Of a stretch of 32,052 nt of DNA, positions 23,892-32,052 are shown in pieces (the stretch's first letter is position 1; every line of letters starts with the position of its first letter). Origin of the DNA: Deltaproteobacteria bacterium (GTDB taxonomy: Bacteria; UBA10199; SBBF01); assembly GCA_016183175.1 (NCBI GenBank), contig JACPFC010000050.1:1-32052 (forward strand), given 5' to 3'. Position numbers and translations under genes: made by a program. The notes under the pieces are model-generated. The model was not told the origin of the DNA and made no database searches. It worked only from the letters and a program-made list of their open reading frames with translations.

Positions 23892-24740
23892 ATGAACATT
23901 ACCAAGATTGGAATTGTCGGGGCGGGGATCATCGGCGCCGGAATCGCCGAGACGGCGGCGCGCGAGGGGCTGGAGGTCATTCTTGTCGATATCGTCAAGT
24001 CTCCACTCGAAAAGGCGGTCGATTACATCCGGCGGGGACTTAAGAAGGCCATCGAGCGAAAGGAAATTCCGGAGAAAGACCTCGATCCGATTATTAGCCG
24101 CGTCCAACTGGCGTTGGACATTCAGGCATTGGCCAAAATGGATTTTGTGATCGAGGCGGTCACCGAGGACGAGCGGGTCAAGATCGATCTCTTCTCGAAA
24201 CTTCACACAATCTGTCCGGCCCAGGCCGTTTTCGCCTCCTCCACCTCGTCGCTTTCCATCACCAAACTGGCCCGGGCCTCAAAGCGGCCACAGCAGGTGG
24301 TTGGTATGCACTTTATGAATCCGGTGCCGGTGATGAAACTGGTGGAAATTGTCCGGGGGGTTCAGACGGCGCCCGAAACTATCCAGACGGCAAAGGGTCT
24401 TGCGCAACAAATGCGAAAAGAGACGGTTTTGGCGCACGATTTCCCGGGCTTCATGGTCAACCGGGTGATTGCCCCGATGATCAACGAGGCGATTTATGCC
24501 CTCTTTGAAGGGGTGGGAAAAGCCGAGGATATCGATCGCGCCCTAAAACTGGGGGCCAACCACCCAATGGGGCCGCTCCAACTGGCGGACCTCCTCGGCC
24601 TCGATCTGGTCTTGAGTTCTCTAAAGTCGTTGCAAAAGGAGTTAGGCAATCCAAAGTTTTCTCCCTGTCCCCTGCTCGTCAAATATGTCGAGGCAGGGTA
24701 TTTGGGCCGGAAAACAGGAAAGGGGTTTTATGAATATTAA
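23892..24740 (+). CDS. 3-hydroxyacyl-CoA (3-hydroxybutyryl-CoA) dehydrogenase
   Basis: 282 aa, the size of the short-chain Hbd type. The NAD motif [20 protein letters not shown] is at the N-terminus. The landmarks [35 protein letters not shown] and FVNR-type [13 protein letters not shown] are present, and it ends GFYEY. It interconverts acetoacetyl-CoA and 3-hydroxybutyryl-CoA. It is 6 bases after the thiolase and overlaps the enoyl-CoA hydratase by 11 bases. Confidence 0.93.
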   Translation: MNITKIGIVGAGIIGAGIAETAAREGLEVILVDIVKSPLEKAVDYIRRGLKKAIERKEIPEKDLDPIISRVQLALDIQALAKMDFVIEAVTEDERVKIDLFSKLHTICPAQAVFASSTSSLSITKLARASKRPQQVVGMHFMNPVPVMKLVEIVRGVQTAPETIQTAKGLAQQMRKETVLAHDFPGFMVNRVIAPMINEAIYALFEGVGKAEDIDRALKLGANHPMGPLQLADLLGLDLVLSSLKSLQKELGNPKFSPCPLLVKYVEAGYLGRKTGKGFYEY

Positions 24741-25527
24741 TTTCGAAACCATTCAATTCGCCGTCAAAGACGGCATCTGCACCATCACGATCAACCGCCC
24801 CAAGGCGCTCAACGCGCTGAATGAACTGGTACTCACGGAGCTGACAAAGGCCTTTCGCGATATCAGGCGGGAAGGTGGTGGCGATGGCATCCAGGGAGTC
24901 ATTCTGACAGGGGCAGGGGACAAGGCCTTTGTCGCCGGCGCCGATATCTCTTCAATGCCGCAGATGACCGTTTTGCAGGCCGAGTATTTTGTGGAACTGG
25001 GGCACCGGTGCATGCGGGCCGTCGAGACCTGCCGGGTTCCGGTCATCGCCGCCGTCAACGGGTTTGCCCTTGGAGGTGGTTTGGAACTCGCGTTATCCTG
25101 CGATTTTATTTATGCCGCCTCCTCGGCCAAACTCGGTTTGCCGGAAGTTAATCTCGGAATTTTTCCAGGCTTTGGAGGCACCCAGCGTCTCGCCCGCTTG
25201 ATCGGCAGGAACAGGGCCAAAGAGTTGATCTTCACCGCCCGTATTCTTTCGGCCCAGGAGGCCTTTGACATCGGCATCATCAACAAGGTCTGCGAACCGG
25301 CCCAGCTGATTGACGAGACGACAAAGACCCTCCAGACCATCATGAAAAAGGGGCCGATCGGAGTCCACCTCGCCAAGAAGGTGATCAACGAGGGGACCGA
25401 TCTTCCGCTGGAATCCGGTTTAAAACTGGAAGAGATGACCTTCCCGATGATTTTTGGAACGGAAGATAAAACGGAAGGGGTGAGGGCGTTTCTGGAAAAA
25501 CGGGAGGCGAAATTTGCGGGAAAATAA
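24730..25527 (+). CDS. Enoyl-CoA hydratase (crotonase)
   Basis: 265 aa starting at ATG 24730, inside the end of the previous gene. It has the crotonase pattern: [29 protein letters not shown] (oxyanion hole), [14 protein letters not shown] with one catalytic Glu, and [25 protein letters not shown] with the other. It hydrates crotonyl-CoA or works in reverse. An imperfect hairpin element separates it from the acyl-CoA dehydrogenase downstream. Confidence 0.93.
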   Translation: MNINFETIQFAVKDGICTITINRPKALNALNELVLTELTKAFRDIRREGGGDGIQGVILTGAGDKAFVAGADISSMPQMTVLQAEYFVELGHRCMRAVETCRVPVIAAVNGFALGGGLELALSCDFIYAASSAKLGLPEVNLGIFPGFGGTQRLARLIGRNRAKELIFTARILSAQEAFDIGIINKVCEPAQLIDETTKTLQTIMKKGPIGVHLAKKVINEGTDLPLESGLKLEEMTFPMIFGTEDKTEGVRAFLEKREAKFAGK

Positions 25528-25533
25528 AAATAG

Positions 25534-25699
25534 CAATTCAGTCTCGGTGTCTGCTTTCGGTTTTGTCGGGACTCGCGGTTTATTTAATCGCCACTTGAGC
25601 TGTTGATTCTCGCTTAGTTTGTTCCGGTTGGCGATGAACATTAAGGTTGCGCTCAAACACGCCGACAAAACTCGAAAGACATCCACCGAAACCGAATTG
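25534..25699. repeat. Imperfect 36-38-bp inverted repeat, MITE-like element
   Basis: The left arm 25534-25569 (CAATTC outer end) and right arm 25662-25699 (GAATTG outer end) pair along nearly their full length, with a few mismatches and two single-base bulges. About 92 bases lie between them. The centre includes CCACTTGAGCTGTTGATT and GGTTGGCGATGAAC, which align with the loop of the element at 14650-14774. Confidence 0.75.
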
Positions 25700-25710
25700 C
25701 CACAAATAAA

Positions 25711-26853
25711 ATGCAATTTGAATTAAACGAAACCCAAAAAATGATCCAACAGATGGCGCGGGATTTTGCCAGAGAGGAGTTGGCCCCCGCCGCCGCCGAG
25801 CTGGATGAAAAGGCGGAGTTTCCAAGCCGTCACCTCAAAAAGATGGCCGAACTCGGTTTCATGGGGATGATGATTCCTTCGGTGTGGGGGGGTTCGGGGC
25901 TCGATACCGTCAGTTACGTACTTGCCCTGGAGGAAATTTCTGCCGCCTGCGCCTCCACGGGCGTCACCATGTCGGTGAACAATTCCCTCTATTGCGGCCC
26001 TGTCAATAAATTCGGCACGGATGAACAGAAGAAGAGATATCTCACTCCCTTCGCTCGCGGTGAAAAACTGGGAGCCTATTGCCTTTCCGAACCGGGAACC
26101 GGATCGGATGCCGCGAATCAGCAGACAACGGCGGTGCTTAAGGGGGATAAATATATTTTGAACGGGACGAAAAACTTCATCACCAACGGCCCGAATGCCG
26201 ATGCGATGATTGTTTTTGCGATGACCGACAAGGCGAAACGGCACAAGGGGATCTCGGCGTTTATCGTTGAAAAAGGTTTCAACGGTTTTTCTGTCGGAAA
26301 AATTGAAAAGAAGCTCGGCATCCGTGCTTCCTCCACCTGCAGTATCGTCTTGCAGGATTGCGAAGTCCCCAAAGAGAACATTCTCGGCAAAGAGGGAGAG
26401 GGTTTTTCCATCGCGATGAACACGCTCGATTATGGGCGAATCGGCATTGCCACACAGGCGCTCGGCATCTCACGAGCCGCCTTCGAAGCGGCGGCAAAAT
26501 ACGCCAAAATCCGTGAAGCTTTTGGTCAGGCAATCGCGAGTTTTCAGGCCATTCAATGGATGATTGCCGACATGTCCACCCGGATTGCCGCCAGCCGCCT
26601 GTTGGTCCATCGGGCCGCCTGGATGAAAGATCAAGGCAAGCCTTGCACGCTGGAGGCGGCGCAGGCAAAACTTTATTCCTCCGAAACATCCAATTTTGTC
26701 ACCAACAAGGCGGTGCAGATTCACGGAGGCTACGGCTACTGCCGCGAATATCCGGTGGAGCGTTATCTGCGCGATGCGCGGATTACGGAGATTTACGAGG
26801 GGACATCGGAAATTCAGCGGTTGGTGATTGCGAGGAATCTCTTGAAGGACTAG
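25711..26853 (+). CDS. Acyl-CoA dehydrogenase (short-chain, butyryl-CoA-type)
   Basis: 380 aa. It has the ACAD signatures YCLSEPGTGSDAANQQTTAVLKGDKYILNGTKNFITNG and QIHGGYGYCREYPVERYLRDARITEIYEGTSEIQRLVIARN. The Glu of YEGTSE is the base of the short-chain class. FAD-dependent; it oxidises butyryl-CoA or runs in reverse with an electron-transfer flavoprotein, which is not in the window. With the three genes upstream it completes a C4 acyl-CoA cycle. The hairpin element lies directly before it, and no good ribosome site is seen. Confidence 0.95.
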   Translation: MQFELNETQKMIQQMARDFAREELAPAAAELDEKAEFPSRHLKKMAELGFMGMMIPSVWGGSGLDTVSYVLALEEISAACASTGVTMSVNNSLYCGPVNKFGTDEQKKRYLTPFARGEKLGAYCLSEPGTGSDAANQQTTAVLKGDKYILNGTKNFITNGPNADAMIVFAMTDKAKRHKGISAFIVEKGFNGFSVGKIEKKLGIRASSTCSIVLQDCEVPKENILGKEGEGFSIAMNTLDYGRIGIATQALGISRAAFEAAAKYAKIREAFGQAIASFQAIQWMIADMSTRIAASRLLVHRAAWMKDQGKPCTLEAAQAKLYSSETSNFVTNKAVQIHGGYGYCREYPVERYLRDARITEIYEGTSEIQRLVIARNLLKD

Positions 26854-26947
26854 AAATTTCCGGCGCGCCTGCTCTCTTTATCATTTTTCATCGTCCACAT
26901 GCCCCATATTCCATTACAAATTTGTATTATTCTATTAATATATTGAT

Positions 26948-27912
26948 ATGATTGAACAATATTTCTTGCATAACCGGTTCTGGAAAAATCTGGATGAGTA
27001 TTTTCAAAACGATCCTCATCTTCTTGCACTGAGGGGGCTGAAACATGTCCACCCCCTTTCTTGGTGGCAGGAAATCGATTGGGAAAAGCCGGGAATCTAC
27101 CTTTTGGCCGGCGGGCGGTAGATTGGGCAGACCACCTCCCTCAAACTTTTGATTCGCGAAAAACTCCTTGAAAAATCCTTCAAACCCGAAAACGTCTTTT
27201 AGCTTTTGCAGATTATCTCCACTGCGGGGGACATCTTAAGGCCATTAACGACTGGCATCAGAAGGGAGACGTCGTTCCGGCGACCTATACGGTTTTTGAA
27301 CAGTGGATTCGGGGTGATTTTGAGAAGAGAGGGAAATCGGTTCGGGAATTGATGGGTGTCTTGAAAATGATTGTAGAAACCCTCGGTTCCCAGGTGACCT
27401 ATTCATCGCTCACCCAAAGGATGGGTGAAATCAGCAAACCGACGTTTATCGACTATTGCGACCTGCTGGAAAGACAGGATATCCTGTTCAACCTGCAGGC
27501 CTACGATCAAAACAAAAGAATCGGCTTCCCCAAAAAGGCGCGCAAATTTCATTTTTGGGATCCCTTCATTCTCGAAACCATCCAGCGGTGGCTGACGCGG
27601 GAGAGGTTTCTGACGGGGCTCTCTTTGGAGCCGCAGAAGGTCGAATCGGCCATCGCGGCGCATTTTAAAAAAGAGGGGGACACGTATTATCTGAAGGGGA
27701 CGGGTGAAGTGGATGTTGTTGCACTCAAAGATGGAAAGCCCGTTTACATCGAGGTCAAATGGACCAAACAATTGCGATCAAGTGATTTGACGGAGCTTAA
27801 AAAACAGAGGCCGGCGGTCATTCTCACAAAAGAAGCCGAAGGACACATCGACGATATACCGGCCCTTCCGGTTGCCCGGTTTTTGTTGAATGCAGGCCCG
27901 CCGCTTATCTGA
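26948..27912 (+). pseudogene. Broken AAA ATPase of the ATPase/DUF4143 type
   Basis: From ATG 26948 the frame reads MIEQYFLHNRFWKNLDEYFQNDPHLLALRGLKHVHPLSWWQEIDWEKPGIYLLAGGR, then a stop at the expected Gln of the P-loop. It continues IGQTTSLKLLIREKLLEKSF, where GGRQIGKTTS is expected, and meets a second stop after NVF. From about 27237 the C-terminal half runs in another frame (KAINDWHQKGDVVPATYTVFEQWIRGDF to 27912), with a DUF4143-like and endonuclease-like part (GTGEVDVVALKDGKPVYIEVKW). The Walker B region is missing. Two stops, a frameshift and a deletion make it dead. Confidence 0.85.
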
Positions 27913-27971
27913 AAAATAGTTTGGGTCGGTGCCAAAAAACTAAGTCAATCAGCCCTTTTTTGACAGTGGGA

Positions 27972-28045
27972 CCAATTTAATCGGCGATTGCTGCGATACG
28001 ACGCCAAGGCGATTCAGCAAATGACAATGCCGGATTTTCAATTGG
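27972..28045. repeat. Possible imperfect inverted repeat downstream of the trypsin-like gene
   Basis: CCAATTTAATCGGCGATTGCTG (27972-27993) pairs loosely with the segment 28015-28045 that ends GGATTTTCAATTGG, with several gaps. It lies between the dead ATPase gene and the trypsin-like gene. One frame through it also reads LLRYDAKAIQQMTMPDFQLER, so it could instead be gene debris. Confidence 0.35.
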
Positions 28046-28050
28046 AGCGA

Positions 28051-29559
28051 TTAGGTCGCACCGATTAGAATTTGGTGGTCCGAAGCGAGCTTAAGGATTG
28101 CTTGATGGATCCTTAAGGAAGTTTCGTTGGGTAGTTCCCGTTCCATGCTGGCCTGAAAGGCGACGATACTCGCATTCGGAATGATCAGGTAATCATATTC
28201 ATTGTCTGAGTGATGGCTTTTGTCTGAGACCCTGCCAAAGGGATGGTCGGCGACATATTGGAGGAAATGCGGTTCTATCAGTTTGGCAACCCGGTCTCTT
28301 TCCTTTTGCGGCCAGTTCTGGCCCTTTTGGACGGCCCGGATTTCCTCGAGGACCTGTCTTAAATCGGGATCATGGATGGCGTCGGGATGAAGACTCGCCG
28401 CCTTCGTCGCATAGGAATTGGGGTACCTGCCAGTCTCTATCCCGAAGGCTTGGCCCTGTTCGTTAATGACGGGGCTACCGCTATACCCACCAAAACTATC
28501 TTGCCGAAGACACAGCTCCGATACGGAAGGGGCCTCTCTTTCCCTGCCGGCTGTCCTATTGAGGAACTCCCACAGCGGCTCTTCCTCCTTCTCCCCTCCT
28601 TCGCGGCAGTAAGAAGCGGCACCTAAGAAGATTCCCCAGGTGTAAGACGGACCCGACGTCCAATCCCTCGTCTTGGGCTGGCCGATAGTCATTGTCGGCG
28701 CACCTGGCTGGGGCAGGTCTTCGGCCAACTTCAGTCGCCGGATTTCCTCCAATTTTTCCCGGTCATCGGGGTCAGCGAAGTAAGGGACTGCTAGGATGGC
28801 CAAGTCAGCTTCTTTGTCCACTGCAATGACGTGGTAGGGGCTAAAGGCGGTGGGAACCATAGCGAGAAGGGCGCGGCCCCAGGTTCGAGGATATAAAGGC
28901 TTCGCCCGAGGGTCTTTTCCTACATAATTAATGCCCATGCGATAAAAAACAGGATCATCGTGCCTATCCAGTACGACGTGGGCAGCTGTGATGACATAAT
29001 TGTCTGCGACCAAAACCCCCGTAGCCCCATTGACCCACACCACAGATTCGCTCTTTTTTTGCCAGTGCCGGCTGATTGTTCTATAGTCGAAATGCACACC
29101 GATCGGATATTTGAAACCATGTCTCTTGTATTCAACGTAGGAAAATTCCCCCTCAACTGCGACGCCAGACTCGACGTCTTCTTCATAGGTCCTGGTGTAC
29201 CGGCCCAGAAGCTTCTCCGCCTGGACGCCGTCAGGACCCTTGCCTACTTTGAAAAGCGACCTGAGTTGTTTCCGGTCCCATTCAAGCAGTGAAATCATTC
29301 GGCGCCAGTCCTTCAGCGGCAAGCTTGAGAGGAAACGATTTTGGGGCTCCCCATAATAGATATCACCTTCTTCCAAAACCAGAGGATCACCGCTGATGCT
29401 CAACAATTTCTCGAATGCAATTGGATCAACCTGCCTCGCCTGAAGTTGTTCCGGCGTGAGTGTGCCGGAGGCATAGTCACCCCTTTTAAAACCAATTTTG
29501 TCCAAAAAAGCGGTGACAATCCATCTGTTCGTGTCGATCCGATAGACCTTGTCTGACAT
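28051..29559 (-). CDS. Cytoplasmic trypsin-like serine protease with unknown N-terminal domain
   Basis: 502 aa from ATG 29559 (GGAG just upstream; an ATG at 29571 is possible). The trypsin triad is visible: VITAAHVV (His194), ADLAILAV (Asp252) and GGYSGSPV (Ser360). No signal peptide is present, which is unusual for this fold. The first 160 residues form an unrecognised domain (QARQVDPIAFEKLLSISGDPLVLEEGDIYY...). The C-terminal 100 residues are helical. Trypsin-fold proteins of this kind are known from bacterial conflict and effector systems. The gene is divergent from the abiE operon, 237 bases apart, suggesting a shared defence role. Confidence 0.8.
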   Translation of the reverse strand: MSDKVYRIDTNRWIVTAFLDKIGFKRGDYASGTLTPEQLQARQVDPIAFEKLLSISGDPLVLEEGDIYYGEPQNRFLSSLPLKDWRRMISLLEWDRKQLRSLFKVGKGPDGVQAEKLLGRYTRTYEEDVESGVAVEGEFSYVEYKRHGFKYPIGVHFDYRTISRHWQKKSESVVWVNGATGVLVADNYVITAAHVVLDRHDDPVFYRMGINYVGKDPRAKPLYPRTWGRALLAMVPTAFSPYHVIAVDKEADLAILAVPYFADPDDREKLEEIRRLKLAEDLPQPGAPTMTIGQPKTRDWTSGPSYTWGIFLGAASYCREGGEKEEEPLWEFLNRTAGREREAPSVSELCLRQDSFGGYSGSPVINEQGQAFGIETGRYPNSYATKAASLHPDAIHDPDLRQVLEEIRAVQKGQNWPQKERDRVAKLIEPHFLQYVADHPFGRVSDKSHHSDNEYDYLIIPNASIVAFQASMERELPNETSLRIHQAILKLASDHQILIGAT

Positions 29560-29750
29560 AAGATGCTCCATGGAAATACCTGATTCCCGAAATAGGTGCT
29601 GACATTATTATCGGCAAAAAAACAAATAAGTTGCGTGTGGTTAGAGTTTTTTTGGAGAAATTTCAAGCAGTGTAAATTGTTGTTTTATATTAATAGGTTA
29701 GCTAATTATGAAAAATGGAAAAAAATATGATAAAAAAAATTCCTCGCTTC

Positions 29751-29780
29751 TGTCACAAAAATAGAGTAGTTTTTGTGACA
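29751..29780 (+). promoter_or_regulatory. Inverted-repeat operator of the abiE operon
   Basis: TGTCACAAAAA (29751-29761) and TTTTTGTGACA (29770-29780) are perfect 11-bp inverted repeats separated by 8 bases, ending 16 bases before the ATG. AbiEi antitoxins are known to bind inverted repeats upstream of their own operon. Confidence 0.75.
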
Positions 29781-29796
29781 AAATAAGGGGTGGTTT

Positions 29797-30405
29797 ATGG
29801 CGCAACAGATTATTCATATTATCAGAAATCGCATCTCCCGCAAGGGAAGGGGTTGGTGCCTGACGCCGGCTCACTTTAAGGACTTGGGGCATGAGGAGGC
29901 TGTCAGGCAGGCTTTGTCACGACTGGAAAGAGACGGTGTTATCAAGCGCGTGGTCCGGGGCCTTTATGAATACCCGCGCCGACACGAAACATTGGGCGCT
30001 TTGCCCCCCTCACCTGACAAGATCGCCGAGGCCATCGCCCGGAGGGACAATATCCGTGTGCAACCGGCGGGGGCCTATGCGGTCAATTTATTGGGGCTTT
30101 CTGAACAGGTACCGGGACGAGTGGTGTTTGTCACCGATGGGGCATCCAAAAAGATCAAAATTGGCAAGATGGAGATCCGGTTGAGGAGAACAACGGTCAA
30201 AAACATGGCCATGGCCGGAACAGGCTTGGGATTGATGATTCAGGCGTTGAAACACATCGGAAGAAATCGTCTGGATGCGGATATGAAGAAAAAAATCAGG
30301 GGCCATCTCAAAAAAGTTGATGCCAAAACGATGGTTAAAGGTTCGCAAGTCGCGCCGGTGTGGATTCGTCATGTGTTGGATGAATTGAAGAAGGGGATCC
30401 GGTGA
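29797..30405 (+). CDS. abiEi: AbiEi-type antitoxin (DUF6088 family)
   Basis: 202 aa. The N-terminal winged-helix segment is IIRNRISRKGRGWCLTPAHFKDLGHEEAVRQALSRLERDGVIKRVVRGLYEYPR; the DUF6088-like body follows, with AIARRDNIRVQPAGAYAVNLLGLSEQVPGRVVFVTDGASKKIKIG. The ribosome site AAGGGG is 7 bases before the ATG. The stop overlaps the GTG start of the toxin gene by 4 bases. The gene likely represses itself through the operator at 29751-29780 and counteracts AbiEii. Confidence 0.88.
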   Translation: MAQQIIHIIRNRISRKGRGWCLTPAHFKDLGHEEAVRQALSRLERDGVIKRVVRGLYEYPRRHETLGALPPSPDKIAEAIARRDNIRVQPAGAYAVNLLGLSEQVPGRVVFVTDGASKKIKIGKMEIRLRRTTVKNMAMAGTGLGLMIQALKHIGRNRLDADMKKKIRGHLKKVDAKTMVKGSQVAPVWIRHVLDELKKGIR

Positions 30406-31421
30406 ACAGGATACTTCCAATAAATTCCAAGGAGAGAGGGGCCTATTTTGAAACGGCTGCGGCACGCATGGGGGTGCCTGCCCAGATCATCGAAAAGGAT
30501 TTTTGGGTGGTTTGGGTGCTTGGCCGTCTGTTTGATCAAACAGCCATCAAGCCGCACTTGACCTTCAAGGGAGGCACCTCTCTTGCCAAGGTGTTCGGCC
30601 TCATCAAACGTTTCTCCGAAGATATTGACTTGTCGATTGAGAAATCCTTTTTTGGTCTTGCAGATAGTCAATCTCCCGAACAAGCACCCAGTCGGAAGAA
30701 AAGACAAGAAAGATTGGATAAATTATCCAGGGAGTGTGCCCAATGCGTGCGGGGCCCCATGCTGACCGGGCTCAAAAAAGATTTCTCCCAACACCTGTTA
30801 TCGGCGTCTGATTGGAAACTGATTCCTGATAAAGGCGATCCGACGGGACAAACATTGCTCTTTGAATATCCGACCGACTTTCCAAAAAAAGCCGGTTATG
30901 TTCGTTCTGCCGTGAAAATTGAGATGGGCGCCCGCTCCGAGCACTGGCCGGTCAGTCAGAAAAAAATTCAAAGCTATTTGAAAGAAGCCCTCGAAGAAAA
31001 CATCGATGAGCCGGAGGTGATCGTCAGGGTCCTGAACGTGGAAAGGACATTTTGGGAAAAGGCGACCATCCTTCACCAGTATGCCCATATTCCAAGGGAC
31101 AAAATGTTCCCCTTAAGGCTCTCACGTCATTACTATGATTTTTACTGCCTGATTCATTCGACGGCAAAGGATGGCGCCATGAAGGAACAAAATCTGTTGG
31201 CGAGAGTTGCCCGCCACAAGGAAATTTATTTTCCCTCTGCCTGGGCCGATTATGCATCGGCAAAAAAGGGGAGTTTGAAACTCATCCCTCAGGAACATTT
31301 TCTGCGTGCATTGCGGCAGGACTATCAGTTGATGCGTGACATGTTTTTTGAAGAACCACCGGCCTGGGATGATGTGGTCAAATCCATTGGGGCGTTTGAA
31401 AGGGAATTCAATCACGAGTAG
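30402..31421 (+). CDS. abiEii: AbiEii-type nucleotidyltransferase toxin
   Basis: 339 aa with GTG start at 30402. The nucleotidyltransferase motif is [31 protein letters not shown] (57-60) and the DxD at 74-76. [14 protein letters not shown] and [15 protein letters not shown] are further family landmarks. AbiEii proteins block translation, in part by adding nucleotides to tRNA, and give phage resistance with the paired AbiEi. The stop codon lies in the first hairpin of the repeat at 31417-31481. Confidence 0.92.
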   Translation: MNRILPINSKERGAYFETAAARMGVPAQIIEKDFWVVWVLGRLFDQTAIKPHLTFKGGTSLAKVFGLIKRFSEDIDLSIEKSFFGLADSQSPEQAPSRKKRQERLDKLSRECAQCVRGPMLTGLKKDFSQHLLSASDWKLIPDKGDPTGQTLLFEYPTDFPKKAGYVRSAVKIEMGARSEHWPVSQKKIQSYLKEALEENIDEPEVIVRVLNVERTFWEKATILHQYAHIPRDKMFPLRLSRHYYDFYCLIHSTAKDGAMKEQNLLARVARHKEIYFPSAWADYASAKKGSLKLIPQEHFLRALRQDYQLMRDMFFEEPPAWDDVVKSIGAFEREFNHE

Positions 31422-31481
31422 CACTGCGCTACTATACCCTTCGGGTACTGTTTCACCGTAGAAAAATCTTGGATTTTCTAC
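31417..31481. repeat. Three successive short hairpins after abiEii
   Basis: AGTAGC/GCTACT (31417-31422, 31428-31433), TACCC/GGGTA (31435-31439, 31443-31447) and GTAGAAAAATC/GATTTTCTAC (31458-31468, 31472-31481) follow one another within 65 bases. No T-run follows, so this is not a plain terminator; a compact repeat element is more likely. It includes the abiEii stop. Confidence 0.7.
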
Positions 31482-31528
31482 TGGTTACTGATAATTCGTG
31501 GGCGGCGATAGCGGATTGGAGTATTTTT

Positions 31529-32052
31529 ATGCCAGGCAAAAGAAAATCGTCCAAAAAATCCCCCGAACGCCAAAAAGAATTCACCACCATCTCCTCCGAA
31601 CCGATAGAACCTCTCTACACCCCCAAACAGATCAAGGGTCTTTCGTATCCGAAAGATTTGGGATCGCCCGGCGAATATCCCTTCACCCGCGGCGTCTATC
31701 CCACCATGTATCGAGGCCGTCTCTGGACGATGCGCCAGTTTGCCGGCTTCGGCACGCCCGAGGATACCAATGCCCGTTTCAAATATCTGCTGGCGCACGG
31801 TCAGACGGGACTTTCCACCGCTTTTCACTTTCCCACGCTGATGGGTTACGACTCCGATTCTCCCCGGGCGCGGGGCGAAGTAGGGGTCTGCGGCGTCGCG
31901 GTCGATTCGCTTCGAGACATGGAGGTCCTGTTTGACGGCATTCCGCTCGACGTTGTTACTGTCTCCATGACCATCAATGGTCCCGCAATGATCATGCTCG
32001 CCTTTTATCTGACCAATGCCGAGAAGAGGGGATTCGATTGGAGAAAACTCGG
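31529..32052 (+). CDS. Methylmalonyl-CoA mutase large subunit, N-terminal part (runs off the window)
   Basis: The frame from ATG 31529 (GGAG about 7 bases upstream) stays open to the right edge, about 174 codons. It contains [104 protein letters not shown], the substrate-binding part of the coenzyme B12-dependent mutase. It turns methylmalonyl-CoA into succinyl-CoA. The C-terminal part of the gene lies outside the window. The closely related isobutyryl-CoA or ethylmalonyl-CoA mutases cannot be excluded. Confidence 0.95.
   Translation, partial: MPGKRKSSKKSPERQKEFTTISSEPIEPLYTPKQIKGLSYPKDLGSPGEYPFTRGVYPTMYRGRLWTMRQFAGFGTPEDTNARFKYLLAHGQTGLSTAFHFPTLMGYDSDSPRARGEVGVCGVAVDSLRDMEVLFDGIPLDVVTVSMTINGPAMIMLAFYLTNAEKRGFDWRKL

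Noticed and set aside
31417-31481. Rho-independent terminator for the abiE operon
   Set aside because: The hairpins are not followed by a T-run on either strand.

Overview
This window looks like a contig from a Gram-negative, deltaproteobacteria-like lineage. Four things suggest this: several lipobox-bearing secreted proteins, a giant kinase/sigma54-activator fusion of the kind known from myxobacteria-like groups, a TRAP transporter with a TatT lipoprotein, and acyl-CoA plus methylmalonyl-CoA metabolism. The exact phylum cannot be fixed from the sequence alone. All calls were made by reading translations and motifs; no database search was run.

Left region (1-9432). A broken pgeF/YfiH gene is followed by three secreted lipoproteins on the minus strand. 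These face away from a 1463-residue regulator on the plus strand. The regulator has a Ser/Thr kinase domain, a degenerate ATPase segment, TPRs, a GAF domain, a sigma54 AAA+ domain with GAFTGA, and a Fis HTH. Two of the lipoprotein genes have sigma54-like -24/-12 sequences upstream. The better one lies in the same divergent intergenic region as the regulator start, so a self-contained kinase/activator plus secreted-lipoprotein regulon is a reasonable hypothesis. The lipoprotein nearest the regulator carries a papain-like Cys/His/Asn arrangement.

Middle region (9437-22612). A VapBC pair, decayed gene fragments and a HicAB pair with a perfect 20-bp palindromic operator come first. Housekeeping genes follow: tldD, mtnP, a PfkB kinase and recO. 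Next is a complete TatT-DctP-DctQ-DctM (TPAT) transport operon. After it come a RelE/Phd pair, an unusual AT-rich HExxH protein, a HicBA pair and a pseudopilin.

Right region (22710-32052). A four-gene C4 acyl-CoA module (thiolase, 3-hydroxyacyl-CoA dehydrogenase, enoyl-CoA hydratase, acyl-CoA dehydrogenase) is followed by a dead AAA/DUF4143 ATPase gene. Then comes a small defence-like cluster: a cytoplasmic trypsin-like protein divergent from an AbiE toxin-antitoxin operon with its own inverted-repeat operator. The start of a methylmalonyl-CoA mutase large subunit runs off the right edge.

A recurring theme is short palindromic or inverted-repeat DNA. Several elements lie in frame inside genes (pgeF, the kinase activation loop, the activator linker, recO, the 5' end of dctM). 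Others form larger imperfect hairpins between genes; two of these (14650-14774 and 25534-25699) seem to share a core. Five toxin-antitoxin systems in about 22 kb mark this as a mobile or accessory-rich stretch.
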